Assembly: GCA_027577415.1 (NCBI GenBank)
Contig: JANBQS010000278.1
Span: forward strand, 1 to 23,179
Direction: 5' to 3'
DNA: 23,179 nucleotides
Origin: Coemansia sp. RSA 922
Lineage: Eukaryota; Kickxellomycota; Kickxellomycetes; Kickxellales; Kickxellaceae
The notes under the pieces are model-generated. The model ran no database searches. It was not told the origin of the DNA and saw only the letters and a list, made by a program, of their open reading frames with translations. Positions 9,198 through 15,987 of this stretch are shown here, piece after piece. The position numbers were made by a program, and so were the translations under genes. Positions within the stretch are counted from its first letter, which is position 1, and each line of letters opens with the position of its first letter.

Positions 9198-9358
9198 TTA
9201 AAGCCCTTTGAGAAAAGGGCTCTTTGCAAGCTCTTTCTCAAACCACGCATCAATTGCACCTTTTGTATCCGATTCTTTAATGGCTAAAGAGACGGACATG
9301 GTGCCTGCCTTTTCCATGTCTTCAAATCATCTATTGCTTTCCATGTAGTGCGACACAT
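9198..9358 (-). pseudogene. Possible gene remnant with a one-base frameshift
   Basis: On the minus strand a frame of 39 codons (9317-9198) reads protein-like sequence, including SLAIKESDTKGAIDAWFEKE and the end SPFLKGL followed by TAA. The adjacent frame upstream, from an ATG at 9358, reads CRTTWKAIDDLKTWK and would join it if the A run at 9310-9313 had one more base. Two ACATGGAAA copies bracket the junction. I do not recognise the protein. It may be the tail of a lost gene, a terminal exon, or chance. The possible coding end overlaps a perfect hairpin (9202-9221). Confidence 0.25.
9202..9242. repeat. Perfect hairpin with an alternative overlapping pairing
   Basis: AGCCCTTT (9202-9209) and AAAGGGCT (9214-9221) form an 8-bp perfect stem with a GAGA tetraloop, which in RNA would be a GNRA loop. 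TTTGAGAAA (9207-9215) is also complementary to TTTCTCAAA (9234-9242), so the two pairings exclude each other. This could be a 3'-end processing or structural element, or a by-product of coding sequence in the possible remnant. Confidence 0.5.
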
Positions 9359-9920
9359 CGGCTATTCGCTGTATTTATGCAGATACCGGTTCTTTTGTAT
9401 TCACCAGTGTGACCCTTGTGAGAACCAAAAAAAAAAAAAAAGTCAGATTATCGAGTCAATGTTGTAGGTATGGTGATTTAATAGCACACTGAAAATTCAT
9501 TGGCAAAAAAACAACTAAAGAAAACCGTTTATTGTTCTTATGCCATACCTCGGACACCAAAAGCTATAGAGAAAGCTGGCTGCTAGTAAACTTTGTTGTG
9601 AATAGAAGCAACCACAACCAAGCAAACGACGATTTGCACACTAATGGCTCTGATAGGTCTGAAAAGGTATCTAAGGACAATGTAAGTACTACTAGCACTT
9701 GATTTAGTCGTACTAAATACGTGTATAAAGTTTGGGCGCACCCACCTGTTGATTGCCTCAAGTAATTAATATTTCTCGCATTCCATATATACTTAAACCA
9801 AGTACCAAAACTAATTATTTGATTAAAACTGGAATGCAATAGGATTATTCCATACGTCGGTGCTCTCAAAGTGAGTTATTATATGGCCAACTTCTAACAG
9901 TTGGTGCCCGTCAATGGTAT
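9359..9920. other. AT-rich gene-poor spacer
   Basis: A 15-base A run starts near 9427. A minus-strand frame of about 100 codons at 9564-9869 has no ATG and an unconvincing, hydrophobic composition, so I do not call it. I see no RNA gene. Confidence 0.4.
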
Positions 9921-10241
9921 CTATGAATAGCCCATGTGTACTAGCATCTCCTCGCTGGGTTTAAAGTGGCACCTTCCGAACTTTTCTCTCATTGGGGCAG
10001 TAGTGCCTATGAGAATGTACGGCTCTTCAGCGAAAACGCTCCCCTCTTCTAATAAAAGACGATTTCCACTTGAATTAAATGCATAGTACTTTATATCTAT
10101 ACCGGTGTCGGTACCCTTCCTAAAGGCCTTACAACACAATCCTCCGCACAGAAGAGCTCTTACTTCATTCTCCCCATCTAATTCAAATGAATACTCTGAA
10201 AGATAACATCCTTCATTTCCAATAAAGATAATTCTGACCAT
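9921..10241 (-). CDS. Hypothetical 106-residue protein
   Basis: The frame starts at an ATG in good context (G at -3, G at +4) and encodes 106 residues with mixed beta-strand-like composition (MVRIIFIGNEGCYLSEYSFE at the start, PYILIGTTAPMREKFG near the end), five Cys including a GLCCK motif, and no signal peptide or membrane segment. I recognise no family. It sits alone in an AT-rich region, 3' to the possible remnant. Its ATG overlaps a plus-strand ATG in the palindrome CATG (10239-10242), so a plus-strand gene starting there is an alternative that cannot also be fully expressed. Residue composition looks coding, but length alone is not decisive. Confidence 0.42.
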   Translation of the reverse strand: MVRIIFIGNEGCYLSEYSFELDGENEVRALLCGGLCCKAFRKGTDTGIDIKYYAFNSSGNRLLLEEGSVFAEEPYILIGTTAPMREKFGRCHFKPSEEMLVHMGYS

Positions 10242-11066
10242 GTCTGCTGCCGATGTTAAAATAAAGTTGGAGAAGCAAGAGTGAGTTAGAAGATGTGTTG
10301 TGTGAAGAATAAAAATCTAAGAGCAAGCCAGCAGTGCTCAATTTAAACAAATCGACTGAAGAACTAAGTCAACAGCCGAAGCAAGCAAAGTTGTAAGAAC
10401 TAGGTAGAGATCGCACAGGCATTAGTGTAAAGGGCTCATTGTCAATGAGCGGCCAAAAGAAGCAATCTATTGGAGACTTGCTAGCAAATTGTTCAAAGAG
10501 CCCTCCGTCTTTCAAACAAGCTAAAAAGCGCTAGAGGGTAAAGCTTTGTGTGCCTTTTGCTTATTTCGAAAGAGAGGTAAAAGGCGCTCGAAGCCCCAGC
10601 TTTATGCTACATCAGATGATGATGGTTTGTTGGCGCCATTTCTCTCTAAGCAGTAAGACCGTTTTATGGCTAGTAGCACATTCGAGAGAAAAAAATAGCA
10701 AACAAACAAACATGAGACATGGGCAGTAGCAATACATTGTCCGCAGGATTGGAGGTCGGACGCACTATTAGAGTATTTAGTACAGTGTGGACGGTGGTCC
10801 GTGGTCCGGCGGTCATGTGGTCGGAAAATAGACAAGCATCGGCAATTGTTTCCATATTGGGTGGAACTATTTTGAGAGGCTGAGACAAAAAAAAATATGT
10901 GAAAAAGGGACGGACAGCTTGTCGATCCCTCTTTGCGTCCCTCCCCCTTTCCATGAACAAGGCTCTTGACAACACCTCGTTCTTTTAGATTGTCGAATAT
11001 ATATTTTTTCTGTTCCTTTTTATTTTCTATACAACTTTTTTCTATTTACATTTTTTTATCTTGAGG
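10242..11066. other. Long spacer with a possible tiny frame and promoter of the NPF protein gene
   Basis: No standard gene is visible. At 10445-10534 a 29-codon frame reads MSGQKKQSIGDLLANC and ends in QAKKR, like the disordered N-terminus of a PCNA-binding DNA-repair enzyme, but it stops at TAG. A strong donor-like GTGAGT at 10281 follows 14 codons from an ATG at 10240, but no convincing acceptor with pyrimidine tract follows. Two longer open frames without a start lie at about 10530-10730. Near 10995-11003 an ATATATA stretch and T-rich leader precede the gene at 11067. Confidence 0.35.
10754..10825. promoter_or_regulatory. Cluster of GGTC/CGG motifs upstream of the NPF protein gene
   Basis: GGTC occurs at 10754, then four times at 7-8 bp spacing between about 10795 and 10824 (GGTGGTCCGTGGTCCGGCGG, then TCATGTGGTCGG). 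CGG triplets of the kind bound by Zn2Cys6 fungal regulators are embedded. The cluster lies about 240-310 bp before the ATG at 11067. Its end, CATGTGGTCGGA, nearly matches CACGTGGTCGGA in the Mog1/Vps68 promoter. Confidence 0.35.
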
Positions 11067-11960
11067 ATGGGCCTTTTCAAAAAGATTAAAAACTCGTATG
11101 TGTTTACGCAGCTTGAGGTGGGCAAGTACACGAAGCGTCGAAACGGGAGCAATACTGCACGAGACCAAAGTACAGAGGCGCATGGGACTGTGCGTGCATC
11201 GACGGGGGGCAGCGAGTTCATAAGCGCGTTTGACCAGGCAGCTGACGAGGTGCGTCGCGAGCAGCTGAGTGGCAGCGCCGAGACTATAGGGGCGGCTCCT
11301 TCTATACAGCGGTTCAAGTCGACGGTCGAGCTGTCAGCCACTCAGCGTGCGCAGGCTGGTCCTTTGGCATACGCAGAGTCAAAAGGCAGCACCGCCGTAT
11401 CGACACCCCAAGCGTCGCCGTTCTCTGACTCTGCCGACAACTTTGACGGGCAGCCGCTGCCTCGCGCGCGGCCCAAGGGCGCCCGTGCGGCGCGGTCGAC
11501 GATGGACATGCAGTCAGTGTACTTTGCGCCGGGGCGCAACGTGTCGATGACCAACCAGCAAAAACAGCGGCTCTCGGTATACGCCACCGACGTGCCTCGC
11601 TTTGACAAGAACTCTGCATCGTCGATGGACTACTACGTGTTTACGCCCACTCGTCGTGAGGTGGCCCAGATGCCGCTTGATGCAAAGCGCAGGACAAGGG
11701 GCCTGGTGGCGCCTGACGAAGCCCCGTCACCGTCGCTGCACCAGGAGCCTGAGGGGCTGCCTACCAATCCTTTTGTGGAGCGCAGGAAAAAGGCTCAGCA
11801 GATGGCCAGATCTCCTACCGCTGAGCGTTGGGAGCCGCATGGCCCATCGTCGCCTTTTGCCGATCAGCCCAGTGCCGCCGGCTCGGGAGATGAGCCGCGG
11901 AGGTACTTGAACACTCCCGTTTATGGCGGCTCGACAAAGGGAGTGGACTTGCTGGCGTGA
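11067..11960 (+). CDS. Orphan basic-start protein with an NPF motif
   Basis: The 297-residue product starts MGLFKKIKNSYVFTQ and is otherwise polar, Ser/Pro/Arg/Ala-rich and probably disordered. Gly2 with a basic start resembles a membrane-association or acylation region, though position 6 is Lys rather than the Ser/Thr preferred for N-myristoylation. It contains TNPFVERRKK (an NPF tripeptide, the ligand of EH domains such as in Ede1/Pan1), SPF twice, and SP/TP sites (AQMARSPTAERW) that are possible kinase targets. No enzyme domain is visible. The start chosen is the ATG at 11067; an in-frame extension upstream has none. An endocytic or cortical adaptor is possible but is only inference. Codon use is GC-rich, like the conserved genes. 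Confidence 0.68.
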   Translation: MGLFKKIKNSYVFTQLEVGKYTKRRNGSNTARDQSTEAHGTVRASTGGSEFISAFDQAADEVRREQLSGSAETIGAAPSIQRFKSTVELSATQRAQAGPLAYAESKGSTAVSTPQASPFSDSADNFDGQPLPRARPKGARAARSTMDMQSVYFAPGRNVSMTNQQKQRLSVYATDVPRFDKNSASSMDYYVFTPTRREVAQMPLDAKRRTRGLVAPDEAPSPSLHQEPEGLPTNPFVERRKKAQQMARSPTAERWEPHGPSSPFADQPSAAGSGDEPRRYLNTPVYGGSTKGVDLLA

Positions 11961-12423
11961 CATTTTTTTTTCTTCCTACTCATACGTTCGGAAATGGCGG
12001 CGGGCTTTTGTCATCAGCGGCGAGCTACTCTTTCCGCTCGGGTTATCCGAGAAGATGTGTTGTGGCCCTGCCTTTAAGTCTGCAGACTTGCCACTGACAC
12101 CCCCCGAACCAAGTCCGCAGGGTGTGTTTGTTGTTGAGCTGATAAAAGCCCCCCATCCAAACAATGCCCGCCACCTTTTTAAGGCAAGCCCATCCAAAAA
12201 CGGTTTTTTTTTTTCCCGTTCCTTCCATCATATTTTCTTTCCTCTCCTTGTTCTTTATTTTACTCTTTTTTCTTACATCTATTTCTTTCTCCTTTTTTAA
12301 AGGCAACCACGCTCTGTTGCTCTCAAGTTGAAAGTCAGAGGAGTGGATCTCTTCCAAACTGATACTCGCACTAATACCGCAGCTTACTCGTTATCGATAG
12401 TCTCGAAAATATTATAATACCTA
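11961..12423. promoter_or_regulatory. Spacer and promoter of the sterol desaturase gene
   Basis: No gene is seen. The region holds a 14-bp perfect palindrome (12076-12089), an inverted repeat CTCGG-GTTAT-CCGAG (12037-12051), a sequence TGACACCCCCC near 12094-12104 that loosely resembles fungal SREBP sites, GATAAAA at about 12141, and a long pyrimidine tract (12202-12298) before the start. The last item is a pattern shared with other plus-strand genes. Regulatory roles are inference. Confidence 0.4.
12076..12089. promoter_or_regulatory. 14-bp perfect palindrome upstream of the sterol desaturase
   Basis: AAGTCTGCAGACTT is its own reverse complement. It lies about 335 bp before the desaturase ATG. 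A related half, AAGTCCGCAGG, starts near 12111. It could bind a dimeric regulator; no factor is identified. Confidence 0.45.
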
Positions 12424-13311
12424 ATGGACGTGGTCATGGAATATCTGGACACTTATGTGTTCGACTCTGTATACAACAAAGCGGCGCTATTAACGTCGAC
12501 AGAAGCGCTGCCTCGTAATAGCCTCGTACGGCAGTCGCTATCGCTATTCGTATTTATCTACGCGTACATAGTAGCGTTCTACTTGGGTACGGCGGGGCTG
12601 TCGTACCGGTTTATATACGACAAGAAGCAGGAGCTTCACCCAAAGTTCTTGCCACGTCAGCGGTTTCTCGAAATAGCATGCGCGTCGCGGGCGCTGCCTC
12701 AAATAACGCTCATGACTATACCGTGGATACTGGGCGAGCTGCACGGATACTCCAAAGTGTACAAGGATTGGAACCAATACGGGTATGCGTATCTATTCGT
12801 GTCAGCGGCGATGTTTATCTTGTTTACGGACTTTTGTATCTACTGGGTACATCGCTTGGAGCATCATCCGCTGGTGTACGCAAAGTGTCACAAGCTGCAT
12901 CACAAGTGGATCGTATGCACGCCGTACGCCTCGCACGCCTTCCACCCGATGGACGGGTACCTGCAATCAATCCCGTATCACTTGGCGGTGTTTATATTCC
13001 CCATGCACGAATACGTTTACTTGGCGCTATTCGCATTTGTCAATGTGTGGAGCGTTATGATTCACGACGGAGAGTATATTTCGAATAACCCTGTGGTCAA
13101 TGGGGCGGCGCATCACACAGTACATCACTTGTACTTTAATTATAACTACGGACAGTTCACAACGCTCTTCGACCGCATGTTCAATACGTACAGAGAGCCA
13201 ACACAAGAGATTTATGACAGATCGAGAAGAAACTCTAAACTCGTACAAGATGCTCAAGCTACTGCTGTAGATACTGCTTTACCTTCTTTAGAATCTAAGA
13301 AACAATGTTAA
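12424..13311 (+). CDS. ERG3: C5-sterol desaturase (ERG3 family)
   Basis: The 295-residue protein belongs to the fatty-acid hydroxylase/sterol desaturase superfamily and most resembles ERG3, which introduces the C5-6 double bond in ergosterol synthesis at the ER using O2 and cytochrome b5. The three His boxes that hold the di-iron centre are visible: HRLEH (143-147), HKLHH (156-160) and HTVHH (231-235), with the extra HAFHP (171-175) typical of this group. Hydrophobic segments lie at about 38-60, 120-142 and 185-212. The ATG at 12424 gives the expected length; a second ATG four codons later is possible. The coding end overlaps the phospholipase coding end by 17 bp. Oxygen- and sterol-dependent control would be expected from family knowledge, not shown here. 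Confidence 0.9.
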   Translation: MDVVMEYLDTYVFDSVYNKAALLTSTEALPRNSLVRQSLSLFVFIYAYIVAFYLGTAGLSYRFIYDKKQELHPKFLPRQRFLEIACASRALPQITLMTIPWILGELHGYSKVYKDWNQYGYAYLFVSAAMFILFTDFCIYWVHRLEHHPLVYAKCHKLHHKWIVCTPYASHAFHPMDGYLQSIPYHLAVFIFPMHEYVYLALFAFVNVWSVMIHDGEYISNNPVVNGAAHHTVHHLYFNYNYGQFTTLFDRMFNTYREPTQEIYDRSRRNSKLVQDAQATAVDTALPSLESKKQC

Positions 13312-15631
13312 TGGGATTATGTACCATGTGGTAGAGTATATGATACACGACGTCTTTGCTAGTCCAGTAGCTAAAGTGTGCTTGGAAGCCGAGCCAGTAT
13401 TCGTTTTGGAGATGACCTTTGCTGAATGGAATTATGTAATCCATGCGCTCAGTGTATGGCAAGCGATGTGCGAGCTTTGTGTTGGTGCTTGGCGGCTCCT
13501 CTTCCGCCTCGCTTGCTGCCGCTGCTGGCGACTCTTCCTCGTCTGTCGCCTCAGTGGCGGGCGCAGTAGGCACATAGTCAAGCAGTGGGAGTACTGGTGG
13601 CATGGTACTGTATCTGCGGAGCTTTGGTTCCTCGCTCTCGGTAGCAGAGCTCTTCAGATCAACTGCCGACCCACTCTCTGCGCCAGTAGCCCCGCTATGT
13701 GCATGGGCCGAGTGTACTGGCCGACTTGGTTGAGCATACCCATTGGGCGTGGTAGTACTCGCTCGCGTACCGACACGCTGTCCAGCTACCAGCCGCGATG
13801 ACAGTGGCAGGCCTTGTGCCTCGGCTATTTGCTGCTCGCGAGTCGGTGCTCTCGATACCTTAAATATACGCATAATGTGGCTCAGCATCAGGTCATCCTC
13901 GTCGGCGCCCGACAAGGGACTGGACGTAGCAGTCGCTGACGACGGAGTATCTGAGTGATGCGGCGGAGTAGCTGGCGATATGTGGGCTGATACTACAGAA
14001 GTACTAGACTCTTGGGCAGCGTCAGGTGAGATGGACACCATGGCGTTAATGGTGGCGGCCATTTGCGAAGTACACGAGAAAGACAATGATGACTCTGGCG
14101 TACTCGATCCACCTTCTTCAGTGACTGCGGACGGCTCTTCGGCGATTACACTCTGTCGGCGACTACTACTAGCTATTGCCAGATCAGTGACGGCTACCGA
14201 ACTACTGGATTTGCTCGACCGATGGCTCTTAAAAGTAAAAGATTTTAAACCTGGCAATAGTTTGCTCAAACTGTGTCGCCGCTTACTCCTATCCGAGTCG
14301 TGTTCAGAATCCCTGGACGAGAATACTGTGGTACTGGATCCAAACAATGACAGTTTCCTACGGTGCAGCGCTTGCTCGTTTTGCAATGAGTCCCGACGCC
14401 CAGTGTTCATGATAGCGTTAATCGGCAGCGATACAGAGGTCTTTGCCGCCCTCATGACCGTGGATGAAAAGGTAGCGGGCGCTGTGGTCATTGCGTCAAC
14501 AAAGGTTTTGCCCAAGTCGACCATACTCCCACCCAACGTCATACGCCTATTGCCGAATCGCGATACAGAGTTGGCAGCCGATCCAGAGACCATATCGGTG
14601 GTGATTGGTACGGCGGGAGTATCCTCGTAATAGTCATCTACTAGAGGCTCGGTACGGTATCCAAACGGATCGTAGGGATGAAATATGTTGTGGTAGCCGA
14701 CTGACGCCGGAATAAGATAATCCGAAAATGACAAATTGCGGAATACCAGCGTACCTCCGAGTGGCGAACCCATTGAAAACAGCCTGTTGGGAGTGAACAA
14801 GAGCTCGGGTAGATCTCGGTACCGCTCTCGTTCGCGCGGATTAACCAATTCGCCTACGTCAATATTCCGAGTGCGCGCTTCTTCTAGTAGCCGCTTATAG
14901 TATAGTATCTCGTAGCATACCAGGCCGCCCAACGAATGCGCAATAAGTGAAATGGGACCATTGAACTCGGGGTGTTCGGAGATGAAATTCGTATAGGCCG
15001 AGTTTAGTTTGTTGATCACTAAAGAGAGCATCTCATGGCCATGGTAGGTAGAGAAATAGTACAGAATATCGCCGATTACTTCGTTGTCCAGAGTACGTAT
15101 CCATGGAATTGACGGTAGTGTGGCTCGGTCCATGCGTCTAGAACAAATGGATTAGTGGCTTTTTGTTTGTTTGTTTTTTTTTCTTCCTGTGGTAAAAAAA
15201 GTGATTTTTGAAAGGATTAATACTTACTCGTTGGTTGTGCCTAGTGCGTGCATATCGGCGTGATAATCTACAAGAGTGAGGAGGGAAATATCCAAATTGA
15301 GTACTCGAGTATAGACAACAATACAAGTGGCTTGCTACCATTGTACTTACCTATTGCCACCATATCGACGCATGCTCCGGAATCGCCAAACTCGCGACGA
15401 CATGTACTCTGCAGCATCTCTCTGAACCGCTTAGCTAACCAGTAGAAAAAAAAAGCGAAAAGAGTATTAGTAGTTGCCCAATAGCTTTGAATGGGGGTAT
15501 TTTTGTTGTTGTTTATACTTGCCTTTTTTCAGAAACGAGCCCTTTGGCTTTTCATTCTCTGTATGTGGACCGGTACCAGGGACGAGTATAGCAAAGTGCG
15601 TTATCGCTGGCTCGGCGTGTGTAGGAGACAT
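13295..15631 (-). CDS. DDHD-domain phospholipase (PA-PLA1 family), four exons
   Basis: Exons on the minus strand are 15631-15523, 15434-15351, 15267-15228 and 15137-13295, giving 691 residues. Every junction keeps frame and yields family sequence: ITHFAILVPGTGPHTENEKP, KRFREMLQSTCRREFGDSGA, DYHADMHALGTTNE, RMDRATLPSIPWIRTLDNEV. The nucleophile is in AHSLGG (S146), with Ala where most members have Gly. The four DDHD residues are D234 (HPYDP), D644 (RMDY), H665 (FQAHFSYW) and D673 (SKDV). Known role: intracellular phospholipase A1 acting on phosphatidic acid and related lipids, with DDHD aiding membrane binding. Between D234 and D644 lies an insertion of about 400 residues, Ser/Thr-rich and disordered-looking. 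The first intron uses GC-AG. Confidence 0.9.
15138..15227 (-). other. Intron 3 of the DDHD phospholipase gene (90 nt)
   Basis: Read on the minus strand: donor GTAAGT, acceptor TTCTAG, branch-like CACTAAT close to the acceptor. It joins GTTNE to RMDRA in frame (phase 2). Confidence 0.88.
15268..15350 (-). other. Intron 2 of the DDHD phospholipase gene (83 nt)
   Basis: Read on the minus strand: donor GTAAGT, acceptor TTGTAG, with a pyrimidine-rich end. It splits an Asp codon (phase 1) and joins VDMVAI to DYHADM. Confidence 0.85.
15435..15522 (-). other. Intron 1 of the DDHD phospholipase gene, non-canonical GC-AG (88 nt)
   Basis: Read on the minus strand: exon ends AAAAAAG, then the donor GCAAGT, a perfect-looking branch TACTAAT (plus 15466-15472), a T-rich tract, and the acceptor GGTTAG. 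It is phase 1 and joins SFLKK to AKRFRE. The frame, branch site and family sequence all agree; no GT donor nearby does. Confidence 0.82.
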
Positions 15632-15987
15632 GGCGTAATAGTACAAAAAAACATTTGTAGAGAAGAAGAAAAAAAAGACCAGATGTCTTAATGCGCATTG
15701 AGTTTCCGATACAAGGCTGTTTTCTCCGCTAGTGGGGGGATAAATTTTTGCCAAGCACACTAGCTAATTTTTTTCTATATCTATTTTGGAGATCGGATAC
15801 ACATCGGGGGAAGGATGCGCAGCTTTTAGCTCACTCCCCCAATCCCGGGATGATCTTCGGAGAGGGGTCTAGCCTCTAAGAAGAACTTGTGTAGGTTTGG
15901 TAGCCACAGCCCTAACCTACATTGTCATGTAGAATACGCCACATACCACTTTCTCTACATTTTTTAAAGTGTTTTTCTAAATTTCAA
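15632..15987. promoter_or_regulatory. Divergent promoter region of the phospholipase and macrodomain genes
   Basis: This 356-bp spacer separates two outward-reading genes. It contains the hairpin cluster at 15728-15921 and a T-rich leader right before the macrodomain ATG. I find no tRNA boxes and cannot match it to a known small RNA. Confidence 0.4.
15728..15921. other. Cluster of four inverted repeats, possible structured RNA
   Basis: Perfect arms, in order: GCTAGTG (15728-15734) with CACTAGC (15758-15764); GGGGGA (15806-15811) with TCCCCC (15835-15840); AGAGG (15861-15865) with CCTCT (15873-15877); TGTAGGTT (15890-15897) with AACCTACA (15914-15921). Four stems in under 200 bp of spacer exceed what I would expect casually, and the GC content here is above that of the neighbouring spacer. 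Orientation and function are unknown; it may be a non-coding RNA, a leader structure or chance. Confidence 0.25.

Noticed and set aside
9564..9869. Minus-strand open frame of 101 codons
   Set aside because: It has no ATG start, is hydrophobic and low in charged residues, and joins no neighbour by a plausible splice.
10240..10375. Possible spliced plus-strand gene starting MSAADVKIKLEKQ with donor GTGAGT at 10281
   Set aside because: No acceptor with a pyrimidine tract and branch site gives a lasting open frame; candidate introns of 43 or 95 nt lead to early stops.
13980..14630. Plus-strand open frame of 216 codons
   Set aside because: It lies wholly antisense to the Ser/Thr-rich insertion of the phospholipase gene; its composition is a shadow of that codon use.
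15855..15900. Likeness to U2 snRNA
   Set aside because: Only short words match; the branch-site recognition sequence and an Sm site at the right distance are missing.
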